From Montifringilla adamsi (Eukaryota; Chordata; Aves; Passeriformes; Passeridae): a DNA stretch of 64,000 nucleotides. A model generated the notes under the pieces. It was given only the letters and a program-made list of their open reading frames with translations. It was not told the origin of the DNA and ran no database searches. Where the stretch lies: the NCBI GenBank assembly GCA_017590115.1, contig JAGGNK010007448.1, positions 7,852,815 through 7,916,814 on the forward strand, given 5' to 3'. Each line of letters begins with the position of its first letter. The stretch's first letter is position 1. Positions 12,616 to 23,986 of the stretch are shown here, in pieces. A program made the position numbers and the translations under genes.

Positions 12616-13075
12616 GGTCTGTGCCATTACCCCACCTGATAGGCTGAGGTGTGGAGCAGCCTCACGCCCGCGCTGGAGGTGAGTTAACACCCGGGCTGTG
12701 ACTCCAGCCAGGGTAATTCTGCTGCTCTTGGTGTGGTGAGCAATCACCAGGGGCTGCAGGCACGGCAGGATCAGATCCCACCACAGATCCCTCTCTGTTT
12801 TTCTGTGCGCCCACAGACTTTGGAATCTGAGCATCCCTCTGAGCTCCGTCCCTGTGAGTGTTTTAGCGGGAGGCAGCTGAAGCCACGATGTTCCTGGTAA
12901 CCACCACCCACGCAGGCAGTCTTGTGTCTGCTGGCTCTTCACTGTGCTCCCCAGGAGCTGCTGCAGCATCTGAGCATCCCCAGTACAGTGGAGGGTTTGC
13001 AGACAGAGAGAGAGAGAGAGGAGCCCTCCAGGAGCTCAGGCTCCTCACTGGGTGCAGGAGATGGTTTGGTGCAGG

Positions 13076-13320
13076 TGCAGCTATTTTTAAATCCCTTTGG
13101 ACAGAGTGGTTTGGCTCCCCGTGCAATTTCTGTTTGTTTGTTTATTTACTTCTTTTGGCGGCTGAGGAGTTTGTAGAAATGACTCAAACGTCAATTTATT
13201 TTGTCAGCTTTTGGGGAAGGGATTAAATCTCAGAGCCCCATTGTGCAGGCAGACCTAATTTTAGGCCTGTGATCTTAAAATAGAAGAAAGGAGAGGCAAA
13301 AAAAAGCAATAATTAGGCGT
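13076..13320. other. AT-rich island, candidate conserved non-coding element
   Basis: A 245-bp AT-rich block with a TGTTTGTTTATTTACTTC forkhead-like run, an AP-1 site (TGACTCA, 13180-13186), ACGTCAATTTATTTTGTC, and CCTAATTTTAGG. It is non-repetitive and ends with GCAATAATTAGGCG. Confidence 0.35.
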
Positions 13321-13434
13321 TTTTCCCTGGGCCAAGGGAAAACAGGCTGTGAGGTGGCCCCGAGGAAGAGATGTGGCTGCCCACAGCCGAAGTCAACACT
13401 TTGGGAGGTGGCTGGAGCTGCTCCTCGCTGGCAC

Positions 13435-13557
13435 TGGGAAAGGGCACAGCAGAGAGGTGTGGGGACAAGGTGAGGATCAACCCCCTGGTCTGATGGCTCC
13501 TGGAAAGGGCACAGCAGAGAGGTGTGGGCACAAAGTGAGGATTAACCCCCTGGTCTA
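13435..13557. repeat. 65-bp tandem duplication
   Basis: Two adjacent copies of a block starting GGAAAGGGCACAGCAGAGAG and ending CAACCCCCTGGTCT, offset by 65 bp with a handful of mismatches. Confidence 0.93.
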
Positions 13558-14913
13558 GTGGCACATGGGTATTTGGAGCTTGGGCATGCATGGTGGGCAT
13601 GGTTGCTCATCCCACCCTGATGGCTCAGGGCTGGTCCAGATCCTGATGGAGTTCCTGGCCAGGCAAGGTGGGTCTTGTGTCCGCAGCCCCTGTGGCCATG
13701 TCACCCTGTGCAGGAGGTGGTCCTGGCTGGTCTCAGCATCCTTCCTCACCCACATGACAAAGGCAGACTGGATTGTCCCTGTGATGAGGGGACACAGAGG
13801 CCGGGTCCCATTTTGTGGTGGGACTCGTCATCCTGTGAGCAAATATTCTGGTGATATTAACATACTTGGGATTTTCTAGCGAATCAAAGCTCTCCTAAGC
13901 AGTGCCAAGAACAATTCAGCAGCCTCCAAAAACAGCTTTCCCTGAGGATTACTTGTTCCTCGTGCCAGCATGATTGATGAGAACGGGTAGGTTCAGGTGA
14001 CTCAGTCCAGCGTGACCTGATGGTCTCATCCCTGCAGCCCGGCAGGGACTGTGCCACGGGATCCCTGCTCCCCATGCAGCCCCTGGAGGAGGCTCTTCAG
14101 AGCCTGACAGCTTGCAGGGCATCTCAAAAACATCCCATGAGCTTGTCAGCACTGTGTAATCTCCTTTCTCCCTCCTCTCCAGGAAATTTCTTGTGAGAGT
14201 GTTGACAAAGTCAGAGGATGCAGGGGCAGCTTGTGGTCAGCTCTCTCCCTGAGCACCCACCAAACCCTCCTGCCTCTGTCAGAGCCTCTCCTCACCTCTG
14301 GCAGCCTGGCTGGCTTGGAGAGGATGGAAACCTGCTCCTAATGACAGAGCAAGAATAATTCTTGCTGTTACCTTGATAACAAAACCAGCGAACGCCGTGA
14401 GCTGCCTTTGAACTGCCAGCAGGAGCAAAAATGCAAGGCATGTGCTTAGGGGAAGCTTCAGTCTCTGGCTGTTTTTGGGAGGAAAAAAACATACACAAGA
14501 CTGTTTGCTTTTGCTGGAAACCTCTTTTGTGATGCCCCTCTCTTGGATGGCTCTGTGGCTTTGGACAGCTCAGGCTGTAGGTGGATGTTTGTACTTGGAG
14601 ATGTTTTTCCATATGCTCCTCATAGCTCCGCCGGCGGATTTTGCACATGGGCTGCAAGAGAGAGGTAGGCTGCTCTGATATCATATGATAATGTGAAATT
14701 AGCTCCACTTTACATAAATTGAGACACTTAGGTGCTTCTAAGCCTGGGTAGGGTGTGCTGGGGGTTCCTGCCCTCCTTCCCCTCTGCTGGGAAGGGAGGC
14801 AGAGCCCTGGGCTGGCTGGCAGCAGGATCCTGGATCTCTCCGTGAACACAGGGCTCTGTTCTCCCCTAATCCACTGCCAGCTGAGGGTGAATTCCAACCC
14901 GTGGTAGAAATTT

Positions 14914-14926
14914 AGGTCAAAGGTGC
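14914..14926 (+). promoter_or_regulatory. DR1-type nuclear receptor element
   Basis: AGGTCA A AGGTGC: a direct repeat of nuclear-receptor half-sites with one-base spacing, matching the RXR homodimer / PPAR-RXR / HNF4 consensus AGGTCA A AGGTCA at 11 of 13 positions, including the preferred A spacer. It lies in a locally AT-rich patch (14880-14960). Position in the gene's own intron suggests possible feedback, but motifs of this quality occur by chance. Confidence 0.35.
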
Positions 14927-15393
14927 TTTTAGTACAGAGGAATATGATCAAATTAGGGCCTTTTGTGTTTGCATGTGTTGCTTTGGGTTTTTTTTTCTGA
15001 AGGGACTTGCGTAGGCAGGGCTGCAGGAAGGGCTTGGCACATAGATGGGCAGATCCTGACCATCTGTAAATCAGGACAGCACTGCCTGTGCCTGTGGAGG
15101 GCTGGAATTTCAGCTGGAAAGGTCACAATTGGTCCAGAGTTGGTTTTCAGCCAGGGATGTGTTTTTGGCCCTGCCTGGAAGGGAGAGGTGTGGGCACAGC
15201 TGGCAGAGCCCCTGAGCCTGTGGTGTTTCCCCAAGCCCACCCCAAGGGAGGGTTGGCTCAGGGACTTCCCTGAGGCCTGGGAGGTGGAGGGATTAAAATG
15301 TTACCCCTTGGGAAAAGCAAAGTGGCAGTGCTGGCTGTGAGCTGGGAGGTTTCCACCAAAGCCCCTGCAGTCCTGGGAATGGATGAATCCCCT

Positions 15394-15930
15394 GCCATCC
15401 TGCATCCCATTGCCATCCTGCATCCCATTGCCATTCTGCATCCCATTGCCATCCTGCATCCCATTGCCATTCTGCATCCCATTGCCATCCTGAATCCCAT
15501 TGCCATCCTGCATCCCACTGTCATTGTTCATCCCATTGTCATCCGTGCATCCCTTTCTTCTCCTGTGTCTCCTTGCCATTCTGGCCCCCATTTCTCTCCT
15601 GCATCCCATTTTCCTCCTGCATCCCATATCCCTCCTTCATCCCACTGCCATCCTTCATCTCATTGCTATTCTGCATCTCTTTTCTTTATCCTATTGCCCT
15701 CCAGATTCCCATTTCCCTCCTGATCCCCTCTGCCCTCCTGGTTCCCATTTCCCTCCTGGTTCCCATTTCCCTCCTGGTTCCCATTTCCCTCCTGGTTCCC
15801 ATTTCCCTCCTGCATCCCTCTGCTCTCCTGCATCCCTCTGCCCTCCTGGTTCCCACTGCCCTCCTGGTTTCCATTTCCCTCCTGGTTCCCACTGATTTCC
15901 CTCCTGCATCCCTCTGCCCTCCTTCCTGAT
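15394..15930. repeat. Pyrimidine-rich minisatellite, 18-bp units in two zones
   Basis: 15394-15536 is a regular 18-bp array of GCCATCCTGCATCCCATT. 15546-15930 is a related, looser C/T-rich array with units such as CCCTCCTGGTTCCCATTT. Because 18 is a multiple of three, every frame reads as a periodic peptide (for example ILHPIA repeats). These are not evidence of coding. Confidence 0.95.
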
Positions 15931-16049
15931 CCGTGCACTTCTCACTCGTGGTCAGGAGCAGGGGAAGAAGAGGCAGCTACGTGGCGAGTTCTCACTGTAA
16001 ATACCCTAAACCCCCAACTTCTCTGCTTGTTTTTTTATGCTTGGTTCTT

Positions 16050-16355
16050 TTCTGAAGAAATCCATGAGTTGGCATTGCTGTCTGAGGCACAGCAGCCTCC
16101 TAAAACCTGTTTGTTTTCATTCTGACATTAACACAAGGTCTAAAATAAGCGCTGCAATTTCCAGGCCCCTTTGCGATTAGCGATAGGCAGGAATGAACCA
16201 TTCAGCCTTTAAATTAATTGTGCTGGGGTGCGTTGTTTTTTTGTGGATCTTTTTCCTTTTTTTTTTTTTTTTTAAATTATTGATGCATAATGTATGATGA
16301 GAAAAAGTGAAAAAATAATTAAAGTCTGAAGAGCGCTGCATGGATTCATTCATTA
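16050..16355. other. AT-rich island, candidate conserved non-coding element
   Basis: Contains CATTAACACAAGG, TTTAAATTAATTGTGC, TATTGATGCATAATGTATGA and GATTCATTCATTATGAAATC around a poly-T run. It lies between two minisatellites and is itself non-repetitive. Confidence 0.35.
16255..16273. repeat. Poly-T run
   Basis: T-rich tract of about 19 bases inside an AT-rich island. Confidence 0.93.
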
Positions 16356-16684
16356 TGAAATCTGGGTCAGCAGCCGGAGAAGGAAAACAAGGAAGGGGGG
16401 GGCTGCTGGAGTGGAAAAACAGGACTTGAGAAGCGCTGCAGGCACGGCAGGAATGCGCGAAAGGCCCTTTGCAGGCAGCCTGGGAAATCCGAAGTTGCAT
16501 CGTGGCTGCCCCCCGAGGAGGAGCCGCCTGCCGGGAATGGGAGGGGGATGCTGGAGAGGGGATTCCCTCTCCTGGCTGCTCCTGGCTGCTCCTGTCTGCT
16601 CCTCAGCCTGGGGTGGGGGCAGGCGCTGCTGTGCTGAGCCAGCAGATCCTGCCGAGGTGATGGAAGCGCCCGGAGAGGCGGAAA

Positions 16685-17576
16685 GGGCTGAGCTGGGGAG
16701 TGGGGTTTGGTGGTACTGTGATCCCAAAGGGCTGAGCTGGGTTTGGGGTTTGAGCAGTGTGATCCCAAAGGGCTGAGCTGGGGATTGGGGTTTGGTGGTA
16801 CTGTGATTCCAAAGGGCTGAGCTGGGGTTTGAACACTGTGATCCCAAATAGCTGAGCTGGGGATTGGGGTTTGGTAGCAGTGTGATCCCAAAGGGCTGAG
16901 CTGGGGTTTGGGGTTTGGTAGCAGTGTGATCCCAAAGGGCTGTGCTGGGGTTTGGGGTTTGAGCAGTGTGATCCCAAAGGGCTGTGCTGGGGTTTGGGGC
17001 TCAGCAGTGTGATCCCAAAGGCTGTGCTGGGGTTTGGGGTTTGGTATCAGTGTGATCCCAAAGGGCTGAGCTGGGGTTTGGGGTTTGGTATCAGTGTGAT
17101 CCCAAAGGGCTGTGCTGGGTTTGGGGTTTGAGCAGTGTGATCCCAAAGGGCTGAGCTGGGGATTGGGGTTTGGTGGTACTGTGATTCCAAAGGGCTGAGC
17201 TGGGGTTTGAACACTGTGATCCCAAATAGCTGAGCTGGGGATTGGGGTTTGGTAGCAGTGTGATCCCAAAGGGCTGTGCTGGGGTTTGGGGTTTGAGCAG
17301 TGTGATCCCAAAGGGCTGTGCTGGGGTTTGGGGCTCAGCAGTGTGATCCCAAAGGCTGTGCTGGGGTTTGGGGTTTGGTATCAGTGTGATCCCAAAGGGC
17401 TGTGCTGGGGCTTGGGGTTTGGTGGTACTGTGATCCCAAGGGGCTGAGCTGGGGTTTGGTAGCAGTGTGATCCCAAAGGGCTGAGCTGGGGATTGGGATT
17501 TGGTGGTACTGTGATCCCAAAGGGCTGAGCTGGGGATTGGGGTTTGGTATCAGTGTGATCCCAAAGGGCTGTGCTG
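16685..17576. repeat. ~44-bp G-rich minisatellite with higher-order copy
   Basis: About twenty units of the type GTGATCCCAAAGGGCTGAGC followed by TGGGGTTTGGGGTTTGGTAG. Variant units marked by AACACTGTGATCCCAAATAG (16831 and again at 17209) and GGGGCTCAGCAGTG (16997 and 17331) occur in the same order twice. A several-hundred-bp segment was therefore duplicated as a block, offset 378 bp at one end and 334 bp at the other (one 44-bp unit lost). The GGGGTTTGGGGTTTGG core could form G-quadruplexes on the sense strand. Confidence 0.95.
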
Positions 17577-17580
17577 GCTC

Positions 17581-17703
17581 AGAGCATCCCTGTGCCACGA
17601 ACATCCCTGTGCCATGACAGTCCCTGTGCCACGAGATCCCTGTGCCATAACATCTCAGTGCCATGAGATCCTGTGCCATCATATCCCTGTGCCACCAGTA
17701 TCC
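17581..17703. repeat. Minisatellite, ~20-bp CATCCCTGTGCCACGA unit
   Basis: About six units of CATCCCTGTGCCACGAA-type sequence lie directly against the 44-bp array. Unit length varies between 17 and 20 bp. Confidence 0.9.
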
Positions 17704-17951
17704 CATCGCTCAGATTTTGGGATTTCAGCCCTTGCCTAGGACGCAGCTAATTGAATTGCAAAGAGTGTGGTTGAAACTTGGAGTCTTCCCCGCTGGCAGG
17801 AAGCGCAGAGATTTCAAACTGTGCTTTTGTGCTGGTTTGGGAGAAAAAGACAGGATTTTTGGAATTTAATTGCAAGATGGAAATTCCCCTCCTTCCTCTT
17901 GCTCCTTTCACAGGAAATATGGCCCAAATTGATCAGACTTTGCAAACAATC

Positions 17952-18006
17952 AGCGTTCATCCTTGGGAAATATTCCATCATAGGAGCATTCATCCTTGGG
18001 AAATAA
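17952..18006. repeat. Short direct repeat (TTCATCCTTGGGAAATA)
   Basis: GCGTTCATCCTTGGGAAATA and GCATTCATCCTTGGGAAATA are about 35 bp apart: two copies only. Confidence 0.85.
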
Positions 18007-18799
18007 TTCTCTGACCCAGTCACATTAAGTGCTCTTCTGAGCAAGCACTCTCCATCCCAGTCCCCAGCAGGATGGAATCGTGATCCCAATAGGAGCTTTT
18101 GGGCTTTCTCTTCAAGCAAATGTTAATTCAAGCAGTGTCAGGAGACCCTTCCTCTTGTTTTAGCCCACTGAACAACCACAGGATTGACGTGCTGCTCCAG
18201 GGGAAGCCCTTTGGTCTGGCTTGTGCACACACACTGGGTTTTATCCCTTCTCCAAAGATCCCTTCCCTGCTCTCCCGCAGAGCCGCCTGCATCATGTGGG
18301 AACCATAAATAAAAGGCTGTTGAATTTAGCTGCCTGTGTTGCAGCAGTGAGGATGATACAATCCTGCGTGCAGCAGACACGGCAGGATGGGATGGGTGTG
18401 AGGATGGATGGAAACGTGCATTGATCCCCCAGCTGCTGCCGTGCACATGGATCTGCCTTTCCCTCCCTGGGAACTTCCTGAGGTAGATCCAGCTCCGTGC
18501 AGGGGCTGTGGTGGTGACACGAGTGACACAAACAGAGCTGGTTGAACCCTGGGGGTCCCTCCAGGGTCTGGATCTCTGGTGCTGCCTGTGGGTGTCCAGG
18601 AATGCACCCAGCCCTCCTTCCCTGGGCAGCAGCATCTCCAGCTGTCACAGTTTCCCTCGAGGGATCCGGTTTCCCTCTCGTAAAGACCAGCCTGATTTAG
18701 TTCCAGGCTGTGCAGAAAGGGCTGCTTTAGGGTGGGGAATAGAAGAAATAGTTAAACCGGAGATGCCGGGATGTTTTCCCACACGGTGAGCGGTGGGGG

Positions 18800-18935
18800 A
18801 ACACAAAACTCATGTTGAATGGGAGAGAAGTAATAACGCTCCTAATTTTCCTGTGTGATTTAATAAAAATGTAAATTGATTTCGGGTGGATGACTCACTC
18901 CGGAGGGTGGTGTCGATCAAGATTAATTGGTGGCT
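18800..18935. other. AT-rich island with AP-1 site
   Basis: CTCCTAATTTTCCTGTGTGA, TTTAATAAAAATGTAAATTG, a TGACTCA at 18891-18897 and CGATCAAGATTAATTGG. Confidence 0.35.
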
Positions 18936-19299
18936 GTGTGGAACCAGTTGGGCTTTGTTCCCTCTGCTCAAAGGCAACTGGAATGGTTCCATGGTGATGG
19001 TGTGACAGTGGTCTAGCTCCTGGGCTCCCTCATCCCATTTGGCCCCAGCATTTTGGGGCAGGGAATGGTGGATAAAACCATGGTGGCTTTTTCCAGTGCT
19101 GGTGGATGAATCCCATTGGGAACCCAAGCCCTGAAAACTGTCCTGGTGCCAACAGAGAGGCAGATCTCTGCCCAGGACTCATTGTGGGGCAGGATTTGGC
19201 CCCATAGCAGGAGGGTCTTCCATCCTCATGCTCCTTCCAGGGTGGGTGAAAACGTGCCAGGACACTGCACTCTGACCCCAGTCCAGCTCTGGACACTAA

Positions 19300-19440
19300 T
19301 GGATTACAAATAACAATAATAAATGACAGGAGATGGGATAATCTACCTACTGTAATGTTGTATTACCGTGGCTGTTAGTTATAGATTAATGTATAATTGT
19401 ATTACATTGGCTACATATGCATAAAGCTCGTGCTGCAGGG
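19300..19440. other. AT-rich island, candidate conserved non-coding element
   Basis: The most AT-rich short block of this part of the intron: ACAATAATAAATGACAGG, CTACTGTAATGTTGTATTAC, AGTTATAGATTAATGTATAA and TACATATGCATAAAGC (octamer-like ATATGCATA). Not repetitive. Confidence 0.4.
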
Positions 19441-20409
19441 CCTTGGCCAGCCTTTAACTCTCTGTGGTTCGCAAAGAAACTTCAGGGCTTTGATCCCACA
19501 CATGCCAGGAGCCCTGTGCCAAGGCATCTCCTGTGTTTTTGCAAGCCAGGAGCATCTGTGCTGCCTCTGTGTGCTGCTGGAGCACCATCCCCATCTCCCC
19601 GGGCTGCGGGTGCAGGGATGCACTGCAGGGATACAGGGAATGCTGGCCACAAGGGATTTGTGCATTTTGCACCAGCAGGTGAGGGAAAAGTGGGAAATAA
19701 AGCCCCCTGCACCCCCATCACTTTGGCCTGACACCTGAGCAGCACAAGGCAGGGCTCTGAGGGCTCCCCAGCAGATCCTTGGCGTGACCAAGACCCAGTT
19801 CTGTCGAGAGTAATGAAGTGCGAGCCCTTCCCTTCAGTTATTTTTAATGTGGTTCTGCTCAGGCTGGGCTAAATCCGGAGGAGCTGCCTCTTGTTTGCAG
19901 AGCCTCCCCCTGTGCCGCCGGATTGCTGGGCTCAGGGTGAATTACTCACTGCTCTGGGGCTGGATGGTCTTGGATCTGTTCGGTTTTGGGCTTGCCTGGC
20001 TCTGATGAGCACGGGTGCAGATGATTTTCTCGATGTTGTGACCAGAGTTGAGGGTTTGGGGACCCTCATGGTGCCTGTGCTGGGGCTGAAGTGTGGGGCA
20101 GGCGGGGAGGAGGGGGTTTCACCCTTCCAGGAGGGTTTTCCAGCTGAGGAGGATGGTCTGAGGGCTCTGTCCCTGCCCTGGCTTTTAGCAGCTCCAGCCC
20201 CACTTGCTGTGCTATTCCTGGGAACATTGATGTGCTCTTCACTTGTCCCATCCTTTGCTGAGCAGCACCTGTGGGAGGAATGGGAGTGGGAATTCCTTCC
20301 CTGCTCCCCTTCCCATCCCAGTACAGCCCTCCCTGCTGTCCTGCCTTTAATTTTTGCTCCCTCTCTCCCTTCTCCTCCCAAGAGCGCGAGAAGCAGAGGC
20401 AGGAAACGT

Positions 20410-20520
20410 GGGCTGCTGCCAGATGGCTCGAAATGTAGCATCTGTAATACTTTATCAGAAGAAATTACAGCCCAATCACTCTCCCTGATTAAACAGCCTG
20501 GCCAGATCCTCCACAAGCCA
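20410..20520. other. AT-richer unique block
   Basis: TGTAGCATCTGTAATACTTT, ATCAGAAGAAATTACAGCCC and CTGATTAAACAGCCTGG; non-repetitive, with paired-like and GATA-like cores. Confidence 0.3.
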
Positions 20521-21974
20521 GCTGGACAGCCTCACCCTCTCGCGACAGGAGGGGAAGCCACGGGAGCTGGGGACATGGGGAGGATGGTGGCACAAGGAGG
20601 CTTGGATGGGCAGGGGATAGGGCTGGACCCTCCAGCAGTGGATTGGGTGTGTTGCCACCTCCCTGGGCTCATCCTGTGTGGTGGCAGCTCCTCCTCTTTG
20701 ATTCCCATGGGCATCCATGGGGTATGGAGGTGAGCAGCCCTCCCTCAGAGAGCGAGGGAGAAGTTGATGTTTCTCCTCTTGTTGGTTTTCCAAATCTCAG
20801 CAAAACAGCACAGCCATGCCAAGCCACCCTGTGGGCTGCTGATGTTTTGCTTTTGGAAGTTGTTGTGAACAGGCAGAGGGTGAGGGATGCTCCAAACCCC
20901 CAGGGCTGGCTGGAGCATCCCCCCAGTCCCTGCACCCCTCCGGCTGGGGGTGCCGTAGGAGTGCCTGGAAAAAGGGAGCGGGCAAGAAGGGAAACTGAGG
21001 CAGGGCGGAGGGTGCCTCTAGGACCTGGGAGGTCATCTGGAATGCTAGTGAGAGTTAGCTCCAGAGTTTAAGCCTCTGAGCAACCTGTCCTCTGGCTCAC
21101 CCTGCCCTCGTGCTTGTTCTGAGCGCGGTGGCCAAAGCGCGGTGCTACCGGTTTCAATGGGCTTGGCGTGCGGACGGCTCTGCGATGAGTTCACCCCGGC
21201 TGGCTGGCAAAACGCAGGCGTGGACTAATGCCACTAATTTCCACTAATGCTGGTGGAAAAATCTCCTGCTGGCGTGAGCAGGGGCTGCTTTCCCAGACTG
21301 CTGCGTGCGGGGTGGGGAGAGGCGGACGCGCCGCCTCGCGAAGGAATTCACGTCCAGGCGTACGGAGCTGTTTTCTTCCCTGGTTTGCTTGAAGTGGTCG
21401 CCAGATTTTTTTTCCTAAATGGAAAACAGGAGGAATCTGTGCTCTTAAGTGCGTGGAATTAGCTGTTGGATGTAGGGAGTTTGCGGATGAAATGCATGAA
21501 AAAGGGGAGGAAGGTGTTGAGTGTCTGCGTGTGAGAGGGGGAGATCTGGTGTCTGAACGTGGCCTGACGTGGGATGCTTTTGGCCTGAGCTGTCCTGCAT
21601 CCCCATCCGACATCCCTGTGCCTCCCTAGCAAACCCACAGGGACCCGGCCAGTTCTGGAACCTGCCTCAGGCACAGATGTGCTTTTCCCTGTCATCCCTC
21701 TGCCCTTGGCGGGGGGGAGGAATACTGGGCCCAGGAAAAACAGCAAAAAAAGCACATTTTCCACTCAACTCCAGTGGGATTTAACTGCAAGGATGCAGGT
21801 GGAGCAGGGCTTGGGTTCTCCCAATCTCCTGGGGCTTAGGAAGGCATGCAGCCATGGGATCCTGCATGAGGAGGATGGAGGAGCAGCTTCCCTGGATGCT
21901 GGAGCCTTCCTCCCTCGCCAGCCTCCTGGGGGCCTGGGCAGGAGGAGGGGAACTGTACACCTGGAGAAACATTA

Positions 21975-22240
21975 TCCCTTCCCTTGCCCGTAAATATTTT
22001 ACGAGCAGATTAAAAATTGAAGCCAAAATGAGCTCTGCCATCAGAAGAAACCGGCTCGGTTTCAAGTTCTGTTTAAGTATTTTTCTTTATAATGTAGCTG
22101 TGTCAATTAGAAAATGACATTGCTATTTAAAATGCTGTTCCGTAGCCCTCTTTAATTAAGGCAGCGATATAATACCAATCTGCTCTCATTAATGAATTTT
22201 TAACAATCAAAATGAGAGCTGAATGACGCACGGTTGGATT
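21975..22240. other. AT-rich island, strong candidate conserved non-coding element
   Basis: About 265 bp of low-GC, non-repetitive DNA with many homeodomain and POU-like words: GTAAATATTTTACGAGC, TTAGAAAATGACATTGC, CCCTCTTTAATTAAGGC, GCGATATAATACC and CTCATTAATGAATTTTTAAC. ATGAGCTCT and ATGAGAGCT recur at either end. Flanks are GC-rich, so the boundary is sharp. Confidence 0.45.
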
Positions 22241-22909
22241 TGCAGCGCGGGTGTTTTCTCTGACGGCGCAGTTAAAGGAGCAGCGGCTGGAGAGGGGGAG
22301 AGGCTGCTCCTCCTCGGGCTGAGCAGCTGGAAAAGCATCTCAGCTGCTGCTTGGTGGGTTGGGAAGGGCTTCATCCCTCTGTTGGCCTTGAAGAATTGTC
22401 CTGGAGGGGGAAAATCCTTCTAAGGCTGGTGGGTGGCTTTGTGGGACCTGCACTGGAGAGCTGGGAAAAAGCAAAGATGCCCAAGTCCTGAGCAGAGACA
22501 CAACTGAAAATAGGGATGGGAGTGGGGCTGTGAGCCCAGCGGTCACCTCAGGGTCGCATCCAGCCTGCTGCACCATGTCCTCACTGCTCAGCCTCGCTGG
22601 GCATCCTTGGATCCCATCCCTGGCCCAGTTTTCCCCAGGGATCCCAAAATGTCTTTTGCTGTGGCAGCAAAGTGTGTGATGCAGTTTTGGGGTGTGTGGC
22701 CTTCCCACCCCAAATAAATCCCTAATTTCATCCCTTTTCCCCACAAAGTGTTTCTGTTTTTGTTTTGACAAGGCAGGGTAGGTTAAAGATGCTCCTGCAC
22801 CTCAGCTCATGCTAATTGTCTCCCATTGCTGGATCAGGAAGCTTTTTTTTCCCAGTGGTTATTCTCTGGGGTTGCTGGAGGAGCTCTCTCCCCTCTGCTT
22901 CTTCCTTCA

Positions 22910-23045
22910 AGGAGGCAAAACAAAACCAGGAATTGGTTTGAATAATAAAAAAATTAACCAGGCGTGAAAAGCTTAAGCGTAATCATTTCTGTGGCCTGCT
23001 TTGATTTGACTTGATATGATTTGTTTGCACTCTCATCCTTCCTCC
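22910..23045. other. AT-rich island
   Basis: GAATAATAAAAAAATTAACC, CTTAAGCGTAATCATTTCTG and TTTGATTTGACTTGATATGA (three tandem TTGAT-like words). Non-repetitive apart from the A run. Confidence 0.3.
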
Positions 23046-23775
23046 CTGTTTCCTCTTCAGCACCCACTCCTTGCTCTGGCCTTTCCCTGACAACTTGGGT
23101 ATTTTAGGAGCAGTGTGTGCATGGAGCAGCATCCCTGGGATGCTGATGGAGCAGGGGAGCTGCAGGCTGGATCAATCCAGTGCTCAAGCCCAGAGAATCT
23201 GGGCTGGGGTGGACGTGCAGGAGGGATTTCTGCAAATCCCATCCTTCTCCTGGTGTCCCCCTGCTTGCCTGGGGTATGGTGACACTCCAGGTGAGCCACA
23301 CCTGTAGAGAGTTTGCTTTGTAATTGTCACCAAAGTTTTGCTGTCACATAGTTTTGTGTGGAGCTGGAGTGACCAGCCCAGAGGGGCTGGAGCTTCCCCC
23401 ACCTCCCTCCCCTGCCAGAGAGTTGAGCGAGTGGGTTGAGGTTTCCTGGCTGGGTTTTTGTTGCCATAGGGAAGAGAATTGAAGCCTGGAAACCATCCTG
23501 TGGGTGCAGGGAGGAAGTGTCAATGTCTAGGAAAACAAGGAGAAAATAGCAGCGGCAGCACCGCGCCGCCCCAGCCCAGCAGGAGTCGGGACAAACCCTC
23601 CTGGCAGATGGGAAAGGCCAACGGGGTCGTGCTTGGGGTCGTGTTTGTCCTTCCTGGCACTGCTGGCACTCAGGGATGCCAGCCAGCAAAGCCATGGCCC
23701 AGGAGCAGCCACGCCAGGAGCTCCAGCTCCATTCCCTTCCTGCAGGGCTGGGAGAGCCCAGAATGTATTCACAGC

Positions 23776-23986
23776 GAAAAAGAAGGGAATATGGGATGGT
23801 GTTCTCTGCTCTGATTTCAAGAGGAGGAGAGAGATGCAAGGGCGGCTCTGAGCTTTTGCCCAGGAATAGCCAGGGATCTTGAAAAAGAAGGGAAAATGGG
23901 ATGGTGTTCTCTGCTCTGATTTCAAGGGGAGGAGAGAGAGATGCAAGGGCGGCTCTGAGCTTTTGCCCAGGAATAGCCAGGGATCT
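23776..23986. repeat. 105-bp tandem duplication, nearly identical
   Basis: A block starting GAAAAAGAAGGGAATATGGG and ending AATAGCCAGGGATCT is repeated at an offset of 105 bp (23881). It shows a two-base GA expansion and a few substitutions in the second copy. High identity points to a recent duplication. Confidence 0.95.

Larger units (their letters stand above)
11566..15393. other. Intronic stretch between minisatellites
   Basis: Holds the 12.5 kb and 13.1 kb AT-rich islands, the 65-bp duplication and the DR1 motif. The remainder is GC-rich and unremarkable, with a short (GA)n at 13007-13020 and an AP-1 site at 13998-14004. Confidence 0.6.

Noticed and set aside
15125..15141. DR5-like AGGTCA-CAATT-GGTCCA
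   Set aside because: Second half-site matches AGGTCA poorly (three of six).
16367..17311. 314-codon - strand frame
   Set aside because: Runs through the 44-bp minisatellite; periodic LGSHCSNPK-like peptides are an artefact.
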